In this document: positions 1-13,255 of the stretch, piece after piece | How positions within the stretch are numbered: the first letter of the stretch is position 1 | Layout of the letters: every line of letters begins with the position of its first letter | DNA from: Rhododendron vialii | Lineage: Eukaryota > Streptophyta > Magnoliopsida > Ericales > Ericaceae | DNA: 64,000 bases | Reading direction: 5' to 3' | Assembly (NCBI RefSeq): GCF_030253575.1 | Contig: NC_080568.1 | Span: forward strand, 33,599,501-33,663,500 | Notes under the pieces: model-generated | Told to the model about the DNA's origin: nothing | What the model saw: the letters and a program-made list of their open reading frames with translations, nothing else | Databases searched by the model: none | Translations under genes and position numbers: made by a program

Positions 1-3000
1 TTTCTTAGATGACGGAACCTTTACAGAAAGCTTGGTTTTCATTCACTATCTAGGCAAGGCTAATACAGTATGAATCGTAAATGGACGAGAACAACGTCGT
101 GCAGCTTAAGAGTTAAGACACATCACACCTTCTCCCCAACAATCCAAAGGGACCCATCTTAATATATACTAACAAAACAGTGGAACGCTATTACCAGTCA
201 ACATGAAAAACATTACTGCTTCACAAGTCCCCGATCTTATATCTCTTCAGGTGTATGAAGCACATAATTCACATAGCTCCATTATGTAGCTCGTCTTCCA
301 TAACCTGGAAAGAGCTCCCACCTTTAAACTGACTACAAACCGGCTTTTGATAGTAAAGGGCTAAGCAAACCACTATCACCACCACCAAACTATAACCAAT
401 TACACCCTCAAAGTTGGGTTCCACTTGCCAATCCTTCGCGTGTATTAAGTGGGCATTTTGTGAGAAAGGGATTCTCATGTCCAATTGAAAGACACAATCA
501 AGGTAAACTGTAACCCAAAAGATATCATCAAGGCCTATGAAGGCTACGATTTTACTAACTGCGCAAAGGACCAAAATCTATCATATGGTTGCGTGGTGCT
601 GCACTGAAATGGTTAACGCTCTTAATCTCACTAATTATTTGATTCAAGACTGACAGTTACATTCATGCACCCACCAGAACAAGCTTTATCGTTTCAAAGG
701 CTTTCTGTCGACTGCTGCAATACCTAACAATGACCGTTGTTGACTGCTGCAATACCTAACAGCAGTCTACTAACACAGTAACATGTAATACATGCACCCA
801 CAGTTGAAATTGCATTTGGTACTAGTAACTTTCATCCCCCGCAGTAATGGTATTTCCCTAAGAAAACAAGTCCAAGAACTATCTGATATACTGAAACAAT
901 AGACAAGACATCCTAGGTATGTGAGTCCTCCGTGAGCAGCCCGCATCAGCAGGTTACACAAGTAATCCATTCTCATTTTCCTATAATAGAACAGACGGCA
1001 TCAAACAACAATCACACAAATCTCTAATTACCAAATAACCCAAAAGTCACACAACTAAAGCTAAAACTTCATTATTGACTGCACAGTCCTATGTTCTAGT
1101 GGTATCTTTACCAGCTAATCATAAACTTACTCTACGGACTCTCATAGAGCAATAAAATTTTAAAGGTCATCATCCAACATACCAAAACAGTTTTGACTCT
1201 TGTTAGGGTATAGTGGGAAGAACGGAAATATGCTGGTACTAAAATCCACTTGATAAAACCAAACATCAAACCCAAATCTAAAAATCCTAGTCTAAATCCT
1301 AACATCAAACATAAAACTAAAAATTCTAGTCTAAATGGATTCCTAAGATAGATCGTCTCATATTGTGCATTTGCGTAAAAGTGACTGAATGGTGCAAGGA
1401 AAAGCAGGTCAACTACAAATTCTAGGTTATAAATACACATTCTGGACCCAGTAAATATACAGAATAGAGACGGAAATACTTGCCTCTACGAAATCTCGTC
1501 ACATGGCAGGTGCACCATCCTTTCGTCAGATATTCCAGGCTCCTTTAATTGCGTAGTGGAGCAAACTTTTGGAACATGAAGGTGTCCAGAATAACTCGAT
1601 TATTTGAAGACATTGCTGAACTAAGCATTAGATGAACATTCAAAAAGGGAACACTGAAACAAGAGATGCAGGGATACTGCATAACCATATCCTGAACACT
1701 GAAGTTAGGTCAGATACGACAGGTTGAACTCTTCCATCCAATATGAGCGTTCCACGTTTTGGATGCCACTTCCATATCCGCATATATGAACTATTGCGTG
1801 GAAAATCATCCAGGGCAGTCCCAGAATCTTTTGTATGGTACGGCTAATGCGTCTGAAGTCCAACCATTTCCACATATTTTGTGAAAGAATAGGCTCATCA
1901 GTCCATCTTCCGCACAACTAAGGAAATTTCACACATGCCCAAAGATCTACGCTCACAGTACATTAGGAAATTCAAGGATTCCATAAACTAAATCAAATGG
2001 CATACTTCACCATATTCTTAACTTGTAAAGTCATGCTTCTTGCATATCCCATCCAACCTCCACAATGTTTACAGTTACATTACACTTAAACATTGTAATG
2101 ACTAGCTTCCACAACAAACATCACCAGATCCATTTTCAGAGATGCAGCAGAGTACAGAAGTAATTCCAACTTCTCCAGAAGCAGCTCCAACCAAGACCCA
2201 AAGACTACACACACATGGGTTTACCCTTCGACGCTATCAAGAGAACAAGATAAAGAATGGTCCCAAGGATTGATTGCAGTGATAATAACAAAACAAAGAT
2301 ATGCACGATGAACAACTAATGACTACAAATACACTGCCTCTTTTTGCTGCAATGATAACACCATCCAATCTTCAAATGCCCCCTCTCAAAGCACAAGAAA
2401 ATGTGCTAGTACATAATCAGAGGTTCTTCTTGCATTAGCACAACACCATTGTTTTCTTGTACTGAAAGTGCTCACTTAACAAATTTCTAAACTAACAAGA
2501 ATTAGGTGTGGTCTCTTCCTTGAAAGATGCTACTATTGTTCTGCATATCACCCAGCCAAGTAACATACAATTACAGACATTGTGTCACCAACAGTTATAG
2601 AAACCTAAACTCTTAAAACTCCACTTACCATCTTTCTACCTATCAAAACTGCACTTAGAGTACGCTAAATAGGCCAATTATAGCATACTAGTATAGTACG
2701 AGGACAGACATTCTAATTCTCAAAGCTCTATGGTTCTTTCTCAAAGCTCTATGGTTCTTCACAAGACTGCATGGTTCTACCTCTTTGATCATGTCTTTCC
2801 ACGACACATGATGATAAAAAGTGAGTGTTTTGAATGCTTAGAACTGCCAAAACTTGATGAAGAAGTATTTCAAGCTATCTGATCCTCGAAAAGTAGAAGG
2901 TTTTCCATCATAGAATTCCTTAATATCCAAATGAAAGAGGACCACTTCCCAAATCATATCCAGAAGGGAAAACCAGAAAAAAAGAAGGAAGCTGAATGGT

Positions 3001-3400
3001 CCTCACTCATGGAACTGATTTTCCATGACACTAATCATATCACCCCTCATATACTAACTAACATTGGAGATAACATAAAAGAACACTACACTCCTCTCAT
3101 ACTGCACACTCTTAACAGGAAGCGTCAGGCACAGCAGCAAGAAACTTCACTAAGACCAGACATGATTTCCTAACAGCTCAAAACACTACAGAGTTACATC
3201 CGGCATCTTTCTAAAATTTTCAAGAAGATAAATCTCTACCGTTCAGAGAAGGTTTCCTAACAGCCCGTCTAATTAAGATAGAGAAACAAGCCAGATGCTT
3301 CTTCGAAAAGATTCAAATATAAACAATCATGCAAAGCTATCCAAAGTAAGATTAACAAGGAGATAAGTTCTCTGAACGCAAGAAGTAAACGTGCAGTATA
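1..3400. other. Non-coding stretch downstream of the FLX-like gene
   Basis: I find no supported gene. Open frames are all about 100 codons or shorter, lack recognisable motifs and do not join through splice signals. Two short direct repeats are visible: a 21-bp unit near 2715-2757 (TTCTCAAAGCTCTATGGTTCT, twice) and a unit around 708-770 containing GACTGCTGCAATACCTAACA twice. The part nearest 3670 probably includes the 3' untranslated region of the FLX-like gene, but no clear polyadenylation signal was fixed. Confidence 0.5.
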
Positions 3401-3672
3401 TGATCCAAATAAAGGGAGAAACTAAAGCCATACTTTACGATACTAATATGTGATAATCTAAGCAAACAATCCAGCAGGTGAATAAGTCAAAGTAAAGTAG
3501 CCTTACTTCCCAATAAGTTGCCTAAGATAATGAACATCGTTCAGATAGAAGACTACTGATGCGATACGTACGCATAACAAGAATTAAACACTTCTAGCCC
3601 ATTTTATATACTGGACAGCCGACAAACAAGTAAAAGGTGTGGTTGTTTTGCAATGCAAACTTAATCCAGCTT

Positions 3673-5596
3673 TCAACGCCGAGTCATCCGAGATTTCTCA
3701 AGTCCTCCCCATGATGCAGAACCCGAACCATAGAGAGGGCCCTTGTCAGCAGCACCCTGAGAAGGAACATAGACATTTGAGTTCAACATATTATACTGCA
3801 CGAGTCTAGAATTCATATTATCAGGACTGTGTGCATTCATACCAGATGAACCCCATATCCATCTCCATAAGGACCTGGGAAGCTCCCTTCAGGGCTGCTG
3901 TATTTCATCCCATATGCTCCACCTTTAGAGACCAGACATTAAGGTAAGTGGTTGAAGATATCAGTATATCACTAGAATTACGATGGACAAATAAGACTGA
4001 CAAAGCGATCCATTTCTGCAGCATTTTAAGATTATGAAACACGTACAAGGGCAGAACAATTGCTGCTTTTTTTGCTGCTGAGAGTACAGAATGACACCGG
4101 AAACATAAGAACAGTGGAATAGTAGCATACACATCCACATAAAAAATTATCCAGCTTATATTTATGTTGCATACGGGGTAACTTGCCATGCATGAATGAA
4201 TATCTTGGGGTTGGACTTCGACCTGTCAAACCTCTAACTGAAGGTGGACTCAGCAAAAAGATATCACATTTGTAGTTTAATCCATTTTGCAGAATAAAAA
4301 AATGTTTTCCACGCAACAGAGTGAAAAAAAAACTTTAATTATTTCATAGCACTTCTGCAACAAAATAAACGAGGTCAAATAAAATTCTATGACCAACATC
4401 CAATGGAACTTACCGCGCACATATCCCACACTCTTATCCTGCTATAAAGTCAAGTTTGAGACATAGATACTAGATTTGTTTTGAATAGCCCATGTATCAT
4501 AGATATACTAACTCAACGAGTTCTGGATATGGTTCATTGTGAGTAGAATACTTGTCAACACTCCTTTGATAAGTATACAGAGCAAATAAAATCAACATTG
4601 AACGTCAGAAGCATCCCCCTAAACAAGGGAGACTATAACTCTGAAAATATTATTTCCAACTTCCAAACAAGCTCAACTTATGTGTTCCAAAGAGGAGAAG
4701 AATCAGATAAATAATATTACGAATGCACATAATGACAAGTTAAATTTCTCACAAACTGGATAAGAAAGTCAACAAGGTCATAATATACCAGCAGGCCATG
4801 GTCTGCCGTCACCATTTGACAGTTCTGCACGCAGCTTTTCAACTTCCCGTGCCATGGACACTAAGTTCTTCTCCATTGCTTGTCTCTGTTCCATCAGCTC
4901 AATATTTGCCTTCTTTTCGTAATCAATAGCATTTCTACAAGACAAATTTTTTGAGTAAGCACTTTGTGAGCTGACCCTTCGTTACCACAAGAGGGATTGT
5001 TAATCTAAAGACCAGGTAGTATATGAGCCTCAAGGAGGATGCATTAAACATGAGTGGAGCACAAACCTAGCACGCATAAGCTCCTGGTGCAATCCATCAA
5101 TTTCAGACCTCAAACGTGGAATCTGCTGATTATCAGCTTTCAACTTTCCAAGATCTTGTGTGAGGTTCTGGACTTGCCCTGCTAGGTCCTGCCTTGCAGT
5201 ATTTAGCTTTTTAACTTCGGCACGAAGTTGTACAACCTCATTTCTCAGAGGTTCGGTAGCACGGAGATCAGCTTCCAGCTTCAAACCTCTCTCAATAAGC
5301 TCCCTTGAATGCATATCTTGTTCTGCACGAATATCACCGATGACAATATTCATGTGATGAAGTTCCTCCTTAGCAGCACCAAGTTCACGCTGCAGGGCCA
5401 CGCGATCTTCAACCAACCTCCGATTTTCAGCCACAAGCCTCCGGATTTCAACATGCTGCATTTCAATTTCTTCCTCCAACATAGCAGGATGAGGCGGCAG
5501 TTGACGAGGCAAAGGGACTCGGACAAGAGGCCCTTCTGGGGGATACCCACGTCGATTGTCAAATGCATCACGATGAATGCGATTTCTCCCAGCCAT
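3673..5596 (-). CDS. FLX-like coiled-coil protein (FLX-like 3 type)
   Basis: Predicted 279-residue protein from four exons: 5596-5067, 4934-4789, 3922-3843 and 3756-3673. The start [12 protein letters not shown] follows a leader-intron acceptor 11 bases upstream. Residues about 40-225 form a long coiled coil with heptads such as [21 protein letters not shown], then the family block [20 protein letters not shown], then [19 protein letters not shown] across the exon 1/2 junction. The Gly/Tyr-rich tail ends [14 protein letters not shown]...RMTRR. FLX and FLX-like proteins support FLC transcription with FRIGIDA in Arabidopsis; this type is less studied, so the role is inferred. All introns are GT-AG. 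The last intron is only 86 nt. Retaining it would stop translation at once after HLV, 29 residues before the normal end. Confidence 0.9.
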
Positions 5597-7690
5597 TTGA
5601 AGTGACCCTACCAATAGAAAGAGGATGACACGACATTACGATATAGCACAAGAAGTAACTTCCCCAAACAAAAAACAATTGAAGTCTTCATTGAAGGTGC
5701 AGCTTAAAAGACAATCAATAATCAAACATCCTACAAATATTATGTACAACTGGACATGAATGATTCTCACATTTTTCTACCTCCAAACATCTCTTTAGTA
5801 CATTGTTTGGATCTTGAATACTAAGGGAAAGGGCAATGAAAGGGGGAAAAAAATGAAACTGAAAATGAAGTGGAAAAGCTAATTTTTTTTCTTTCATTTG
5901 CTTGGCAAAGTTGAAAATACTGGAAATACATCACCAAAAACTATAGCAATGTTTCACTTCAATAAAAATTGAACAAGTGCAGCTAATTTGATTTCCTTTA
6001 CAGCTAGCTCTACCACCACTAATCTCATATCCAAACATATCATAGAAGCCATCATTAGGACTGGGGCTGTTATGCAATACATAACCGACCACAGCTACTA
6101 GAAGTGCTTGAATAGTTTTACTTAATTGCAAATCATTCATCACAATAGGAAATTATCCATCACACTGAGCCTCTAAGAAGAATCTTTTTGCATACAAGTT
6201 TTCTTTTCAATGGTATATATATATAAGCACTCTTTGGGTTGTTCAGAAACTGCAAGAAAAAAAAGAGCTAAAATAAGAGATGATCAGATATCACTTTTGC
6301 ATCGATTTTCCATTCCTGCACCAAAGGAAGCTAAAGCTTCACAGAACACGACGAAAATCATCTTTTTTCAGCTAGATAACTTGACTTCAACACCTGGGTT
6401 TTGCTTGGAAAAGTTACGTTTCAACTCAATGGATTTTACGTTTGCTTTTAGAAAATTAGTCAACGTACTTGAATCACTCAAAATGAGGCATTTTATGAAA
6501 TCACCCCTATATTTACCCAGTTATATCAAATTTATCAGGATCAACCCCGAAAAATCAATGTTATGAAATCTGTATGTGAGATATCCAAGCTAAATTTGAG
6601 CTACTCTCGTTGGAATCCGACGTCAAAACCCTTAATTTGAAACCCCCATTTGTTCAATGAGAATGGCCTCGTAAGTCGTAAATGTTTGATAGTCCATAAA
6701 TAACAGAGCTACTACAGACGTCTTCGACTTTTCCATGCTAAATTGGCATCACCATTTACCAAATACCATGCTTAACATAGAAATTCTAGCTATAAATCTT
6801 CAACAGATATACACAGAACCATGTAAATGGCATCTAGGGCAATACTAATTAACCATATCTATAGGCATTCGGTACAGGCAAAGCTAAGCAACATAACACG
6901 ATTCAATAAAAAAAACATGACAAATAACCGAATTAGAAATGCTTGAATACTAATATTTTATAGGAAATCATTCATCACAATAGAAAATTATTCATCACAC
7001 TAAGCCTCTAAGAAGAATCTTTTATATAATCTTTCTTTTCAAGGGTATAAAAGAACACTTTCGATAGTTCATAAACTGCGCTGAAAAATCAGCTAAAGTA
7101 AGACACGATCAGATACGACAAAATCATCTGTTTCATCTCGATAAGTTGACCTCAACAACCGGGCTTTGTTTCAAAACTTAGGGTTTCAAGTTTTCAACTC
7201 AATGGATTCTATGTGCACTTTCAACAAAATTAGTCGACATAATTTTTTATTGTATCAACCCTAACTTACCGAGCTATTCCAAATTTATCACGATCAAACC
7301 TGGAAAAGCCAATATTAAAATCTGTATGGATGATATCAGGGCTAAATTTGAGCTACTCTCGTTGGAATTTTAACATCAAATCCCTCAATTTGAAACATAA
7401 ATCTGTGTTGAACGGATTAACTCCTGGTTTGTGAATTTGACATGCCTTTACTCCCGAAGATATGTTTAATTACTCGACCTCCAAAGAGATTATGTTTAAG
7501 CATCTAAATAACCAAAAATAAAAACTACGCAACAGACAGAGAGAGAGAGAGAGAAGTACCTGTTCGGATCGTTGCCGAGCTTGGTTCGCTTGAAGATTAC
7601 AGTAATACTTTTGGGGGCTGTTCTGATTCTGGTCGATTTGTAACTAGGGCTCGTGTTGATGATATACACGTAACCCGTTATTGGGGGAAT
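5597..7690 (-). other. 5' untranslated exon and long leader intron of the FLX-like gene
   Basis: On the minus strand a non-coding exon reading ...GATCCGAACAG is followed by a GTACTTCTC donor (intron from 7559). The acceptor TTGGTAG lies at 5608, 11 bases before the ATG. The intron is about 1.95 kb. A (GA)n tract of about 20 bases (around 7534-7555) sits just inside the donor. The transcription start near 7.6-7.7 kb is a guess from the end of the GC-richer stretch. Confidence 0.6.
6131..7396. repeat. Diverged direct duplication inside the FLX-like leader intron
   Basis: Copy A (about 6131-6643) and copy B (about 6965-7396) align along most of their length, from AATCATTCATCACAATAG through AAGCCTCTAAGAAGAATCTT to GCTAAATTTGAGCTACTCTC and a common end at AATTTGAAAC. 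They differ by many substitutions and indels (about 513 versus 432 bp), so the duplication is old. It has no coding potential. Confidence 0.8.
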
Positions 7691-8414
7691 TACATATGGA
7701 GCCCTCGCATTTGACCCATGTCACAAATTAATACTGGTATTATATGATTTCTTAACTTGAAACCCTGAGACTTTTTAGTTTAACCAGACAATGTCAAGCT
7801 CAATGGGCAATGGATTATCCTATTTAAACTTCTCTAATGAGGGCAAGAACCATCAACAACAAATCCACGTCCTGCGACCCACCTCCACACTACTCTCTCT
7901 TCCTTTGTTGACATGATCTGTTGTCTTCCTTTTAGTGTCCACAGCTCCATGACAAAATAGCATACTGCTTGTGATGTGAGAACCCGCTCTTGTAACAAGA
8001 GTCTCGCGTCGGGAATTCTAGGAAAAGTGAAATTGGTTTAGGTACAAGGATTCGCCCACCTAGCTCCTAGCTACTGTATAATTTGAGGTTCACCTTTTGA
8101 GCCGGGTGTTTAGGCAAATGGTTAGCAGATCAGTTGGCGCGAGTCTTTACAGGTGGTATCAAAGCACAACCCTAGTTTACATGATGGGTGCCATCTCTAG
8201 AATCTAGTACGAAGTAGGGAAGGTTGCTTGGCCAATCCTCGTTGCACAGCTAAGGTGGGGAGATTATGAGAACCCACTCTTGTAACAAGAGTTCCACATG
8301 CATCATGAATTTTAGGAAAAGACTATGGCCATCAGGAAAGGTTGCTGAGCCAATGCAACGTCCTCGTTGTAGCCAAGGTGGAGAGATTGTGAGAACTCGC
8401 TCTTGTAACAAGAG

Positions 8415-8933
8415 TGCAATGACCCGGATTTTTGACCCAATTTTTTTTAATACAAATTTATATTGTTAAATTTTTAATTCAATAATTAATTAGATTGAAT
8501 AATTAAAATATATTATTATGTGTACAATTGATATTATTTACACTATTGTATAAGATATGTATTTAAACTTTAGATATACGAATCAGTGATTCATATTTAT
8601 CTCTTATCTTTCCTATCTAAACCTGAAGTAGAACTCTATTAAAACTAACTCTCCACTTCTCTATCTCTCATCCTATACATAAAAGCGTTCAGATACATTC
8701 TCACCATGTACATACATGCGTCTACATACATTAGAATTGAAAACTCCCCAAATGTGGCACTTATCCCCTATCTTTTTATCATTATCAGTATCACTCTCCT
8801 TCCTTATTCTACCACTTCTACACTTATCCTCTCACCTTCTCATTACCTTATTCTCTCTCATTATACATACCCACATAAATCCAAAAATTGAACACCAGTA
8901 TATTATTTCACTCTCAATTCTATTGTTGAGTCT

Positions 8934-8968
<35 letters not shown>

Positions 8969-10862
8969 GTGACCGTAGGTGTGTGCACACCATGAGTTTC
9001 GTGGGCACACCGCTGCTGCGGGCCCTGTCAGAGTGCCGCCGGACACTGCCTCGAGATTTCAGAACTATCACGGCGATCTACGGACACCGTACAACATTTA
9101 TCCGAACTTAGAATCGCGTTTGAGGTAGTTTTCCGGAAACCCGAAACCTTTATCTGCATTTTAATGGAGTTACTTAGATTTAAAGTTTATTGAAGATGAT
9201 GACCTGTTGTTAAATTGTTAATTTATTTTTAGTCATGTTTATATTAAAATTCAGTCCGGTTGTGCTGGAATGATTAGTGTTATACTCTGTGAAAATTTAT
9301 GATCGTTTAACAAGTATTTAATTGTGAAATTATTATTGATGATGCATTGCTGATTTGTATTTGAATGGACTTTTACGTGTTTAATAAATTATTGGGATAG
9401 ATAAATGTTTATGAAATATTCACAAAAATATTTTACTAGTAAAAATTTATTTAGATTGTAAATAAGAAATATTTTAGATTATATATTAGTTAATCTTTAA
9501 CTCTAATAAATATTGACTAAAATAGCCTCGCATAATTTTTTTGTTATAAAAATCTCATATTAATATTTAATATAGTTAGTAAATGCTAAATTTAGCAATA
9601 AGTATTTTTCAATAAAAAAAATTAGTTTGTAAAATCTATAAATAATATGAGAGTTAAAGAAAATATTTAAATAGTAAAAATGTTTTATAAAATTTCTAAA
9701 CGAGAGAAATAGACTTAATTTTAAGTGTAGTAATTAATTGTTTGACTGAATATTATTTTATTACTCAAATGATTAATTCTATGACAGGATTAATTTTATC
9801 GCATGGTTATGTGTTGTTAGTACTTTTAGTTGAAATGTTGAACCGTGTGATATTTTGTTGTGGTTGTAGATTGGACAAATAGGTTCCCTGGGTGGTTACG
9901 AGTAGTGACTCATGTAGACGATGTTAAGTAAATGGAAATTGATAAAGTGTTGGAAGTGTGATTGTGTAGATTGTGATTTGAGCCATGGTGATGGCAAGGG
10001 TAACCTATAGGGCCCTGTGTTGAAATGGGTTACCTGAGGGGCCCGGTGTTGTGACGCTAACGTATGATACGTCATGAAAAATTTCTCTTCGAGGAAGAGA
10101 ATGGGTCCTATGAGATGGTTATAGTTAGTGAGACGTTAATGTATGATACGTCATGGGAAGTTTCTCTTGGAGAAAGAGAATCGGTCCCATGAGACGGTTA
10201 TAGTTAGCGTGGGGTAGTGGATGTCCGACCCTAATGTATGATACGTCATGGGATGACTCGATCCTCCTGTTATGGTCTTAAGTGAGAACATACTCGGTAC
10301 ATAACTTAGATGCGCTCACCTAGGACCCTGGTGCAGGACAAGCAAGAGGAAGGGTGGACCCATGAGACGATTGTAGTTAGTGGATGTGGGAGGAAAGGAT
10401 CTCGCGGAGAGAATCCTTAGATTACATGTAAGATGATGGATAGTAAAGAAAAAGACGATGTGTTATTATTTTGTAGCTTCGGTGTATTATGAATTATTAT
10501 ATTGTTGATCTGCATATTGTGGTATTGGGTTTTAGGATTTCTACTTAGTGAATTATCACTCAGGATACGTTTGTATCCTGGCAAATCGTTTGCTTCGGCG
10601 TTCAATTTGCCAGAGTGTGCAGGATTCCACAGTTGAGCAGTTGATACAGGTGGGACCCTTGAAACGGAGTCTGGGCCAACATTGCTTGGAATTTCGTGTC
10701 AAAATTAGAGTCGCTCTGGAGTTGCTTTTGTTACATAGATTTTTGTATTATTTTGAAATTGTAATTTTTGTATAAGAATAAATAGGGGCCTAATAGTTTG
10801 AAAAATTCAGTGTATTTTAGGGTTAATGCTTCCGAAATTTCTTGAAAAATCGGGACGTTACA
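8415..10862. mobile_element. Solo LTR (2448 bp) inserted in the TRIM
   Basis: Begins TGCAATGACCCGG and ends CGGGACGTTACA, the TG...CA ends with short inverted termini common in Ty3-type LTRs. It is flanked by a perfect 5-bp target duplication AAGAG (8410-8414 and 10863-10867). Removing it rejoins the host LTR exactly (ACAAGAG then TCCCACATTGGG). No primer-binding site, polypurine tract or protein domain lies inside, so a solo LTR left by recombination is the simplest reading. It contains an (AG)n run near 8937-8966. An open frame of about 130 codons over that run shows no known domain. Confidence 0.85.
10030..10385. repeat. Degenerate tandem repeats within the solo LTR
   Basis: Units of roughly 80 bp share CTAACGTATGATACGTCATG, an AGAAAGAGAATCGGTCC-like block and GAGACGGTTATAGTTAG. 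They begin near 10050 and 10131, with partial copies near 10235 and 10355. The GTATGATAC core is itself palindromic. Such arrays are common in long plant LTRs. Confidence 0.75.
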
Positions 10863-11006
10863 AAGAGTCCCACATTGGGAATTCTAGAAAAAGTGAAATT
10901 GGTTTATAAGGATTTGTCCACCAGCTACTGTAAAACTTGAGGCTAACATTTTTGAGTCACGTGGTTAAACGAATAGTTAGCAGGTCAGCTGAGGCGGGTC
11001 ATTACA

Positions 11007-12572
11007 TATGATGCAAGTATTAACTTGATGAGTATTGCTTCGTGTCATTTTGGACCAATATATGATTTTCTTTTAGTCTTTTGGGATTGGGTCACTGTTA
11101 TTTTGATTCAATATTATTACGATGATGAATAAGCATGGAAATCAAGAGTATTTATGCTGGTGTGGCCTGTTTTTTCGGTTTGCCAACAACAAACTTGGCA
11201 TTGGACAATAATTTGCTTTGGGAGAGAACATTACCCAACCAATGGGGATGCTATTATTTTTTTTTGGGTAAAAGGATGCTATTATTTTTAATCACAGATC
11301 TCATAATTTCCCTTGAAACAATTACGCACGACAAAAAATCTCTCTTACTATTTCTCACAGTTCTTAACCTGCAAGAAATTGTTGTCTTGCAATCCTGGTA
11401 GTACATATTTTCTCTTGGAATTGAGGATCAAAAAATCAAAAATAAAAAATTATCGAAATCACTTGCACAAACAAGCCGAGCTAAAGGGACTAGCAAGTAG
11501 CAACAAAGGCAGGTCTCTCGGTCCAACTGGTTCATGATTACAACTACTACTCATCAAAGCAGAATGACTTTGGGCTCTGACAAAGGATATTGGGCTTTTG
11601 GGGTTAAAGGAATCTGGTGGGCTTATCAGTCATCTGGCCCGAAATAAGGTCAAGATTTCCCAGCCCAAATTAAAACTTTCCTTCGGCCCCATGTAAGAAA
11701 GACTCAGATACCTTCTGGCCTTCTGGCCCATGTCAAAACTTTCATTTTTCGGATTCGTCTTGCCTGGTCGAATCAAATTATTAAAATTTACCCAATGTTT
11801 TTAAAAAAATAATCAGAAAAATAGTTAGATCGATTAGGGTCTAAAGTCTAACATTTTAAAGGGAAAATAGAGCGCTTTTCCGAGTCTAAAGGAAAAGATA
11901 GCACGTCCGAGACATTTTGTCTTATGTTCATACGATTCTTTCCTTTTTTTATTTTTTGAGTGTCAGGAAAAGAGGTTACAGAAAGTAAAAATGTCAAAAA
12001 CTTTTGTTTTGAGGTCCACAAAAACGGGTTATTGATGGTTACAGAGGGAAAATAAGATTAGTGCGCCAAGAAAGCCAAAATAGACTCATCTACAACCTTA
12101 ATGGCCCATTAAACACAACTTAACCAATCATTACTAAATAAAAAGTTTGATCAAATTGTTGGTGGTCCTGTAGAGTTGCAACTCCAATCACATTCACATG
12201 AGATTCACGTTGCAACCGAAATTTATTTGAGGAACCTTTATTATGTTTTTGGAAGAGCTTCGAATTGGATGATTCACTTTGTGAGATTTGCGAAAGTGGT
12301 TCAACATAAAATTACTGGGTAATAGTTGGAGTTATCTCTAGAGTTTATGTTTTTGTGCTCTCATGAGCTTTTCCGTAAATGCAAATGATTTATTTAAATT
12401 TTTTGATATGTCATTAATGGAATGTGTATTCATCACGTAGCACAATTGCAAGGCTGGTCTAGAATTTTAATGGAATGCGCTGCACAAGTTGCTCAATGAC
12501 AAATCAGAAGTATAGTCGTCTTCCAATAATTTTAGGATCCATGATCACAAATATATTTCTGTGCCAAATTGC
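11007..12572. other. Intergenic DNA with no recognisable feature
   Basis: Low-complexity AT-rich sequence between the TRIM and the region downstream of the P450. I see no coding exon, RNA gene or clear element. Short open frames lack motifs. Confidence 0.5.
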
Positions 12573-12886
12573 CAAGATAGTTGCTACTATTTCTATGCCA
12601 AATTGCCAACGCTGTACGTGCTTTGGAGCCCATTTTGGATCCAACAAAGATAATCAGGTCTGATCATTTTGTTCAATATATTTTGTTTATACCTAAATTC
12701 TGAAGCGATTATGAACATTTCGTAAACGCCTTTACTGATATCGGATGGAACTAATTTTTTACGAGAACCCTAAACAAAATATATTGAACAAAATAAGCAG
12801 CTCCGATTATTTTTGTTGGATCCAAGACGAGCCCAAAAGCGTGCTGTATGCGCTGTGCCGTTGCTGTACCAGTACTCTTTCCGATT
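12573..12886. mobile_element. Palindromic MITE-like element downstream of the P450 gene
   Basis: Two long arms are inverted copies. The left arm includes GGATCCAACAAAGATAATC and TTTTGTTCAATATATTTTG (about 12634-12690). The right arm mirrors it at about 12770-12822, with outer arms matching GTGCTTTGGAGCCC against GGGCTCGTCTTGG. The right terminus, read inward, resembles the ends of the Mutator-type elements at 34.1 and 61.3 kb. Boundaries are approximate and I could not match a target duplication. Confidence 0.55.
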
Positions 12887-13255
12887 GCGAACTACCTATC
12901 AAAAGAAGCTCCATTGGGTCCAACCTTTTATTGCATCTGTACAAAAAGGTAAATAGAGTATAGTAGGAAGGAAGAAAAAGAGCACTAGGAACAAACAAAA
13001 GGGTCCCCCGAAAAATGCGTATATTGTCCACACGTAATGTGTCAATTCCTTTTCTTAACAAAGCAGAACAATGTGACTTCAGATGACTCCACCCAACGTG
13101 TGCACTCGACAAAACACTTTTCTTGTAATCCTTATGCCTTCTTTCTTTGCACGTTTGTTTGTCTCCTCTCCTATAAAACTCTGTGGAAGTCCCCTCCAAA
13201 AGGTTTGATTGATTCATTGGACAAGATCATTATAGTTGTCCAGTGTACCCATATG

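Larger units (their letters stand above)
7975..11006 (+). mobile_element. TRIM-type miniature LTR retrotransposon with three LTR copies, split by a nested insertion
   Basis: LTR 1 runs 7975-8151 (177 bp, TG...CA, beginning TGTGAGAACCCGCTCTTG). It is followed by TGGTATCAAAGC at 8154, one base from the usual initiator-Met tRNA primer-binding site. A short internal part ends in a purine-rich AAGGTGGGGAGAT. A degenerate second LTR starts at 8265 and has lost most of its body. A purine-rich tract precedes a third LTR at 8388, which is interrupted at 8414 and continues at 10868-11006. No gag or pol is present, as expected for a TRIM. Possible target duplication: TGTGA before and TATGA after, one mismatch. 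Confidence 0.8.

Noticed and set aside
269..574. 101-codon frame with a hydrophobic stretch
   Set aside because: No family recognised, no signal or splice partner; likely chance in AT-rich DNA.
3673..3923. Frameshift in the FLX-like terminal exon
   Set aside because: The apparent +1 shift and stop disappear if CTG/GTATGA...CTCAG/GGT is spliced as an 86-nt intron, which gives the expected family ending [14 protein letters not shown].
8706..9111. Open frame of 131 codons over the (AG)n tract
   Set aside because: It lies inside the solo LTR, is driven by simple repeat and shows no domain.
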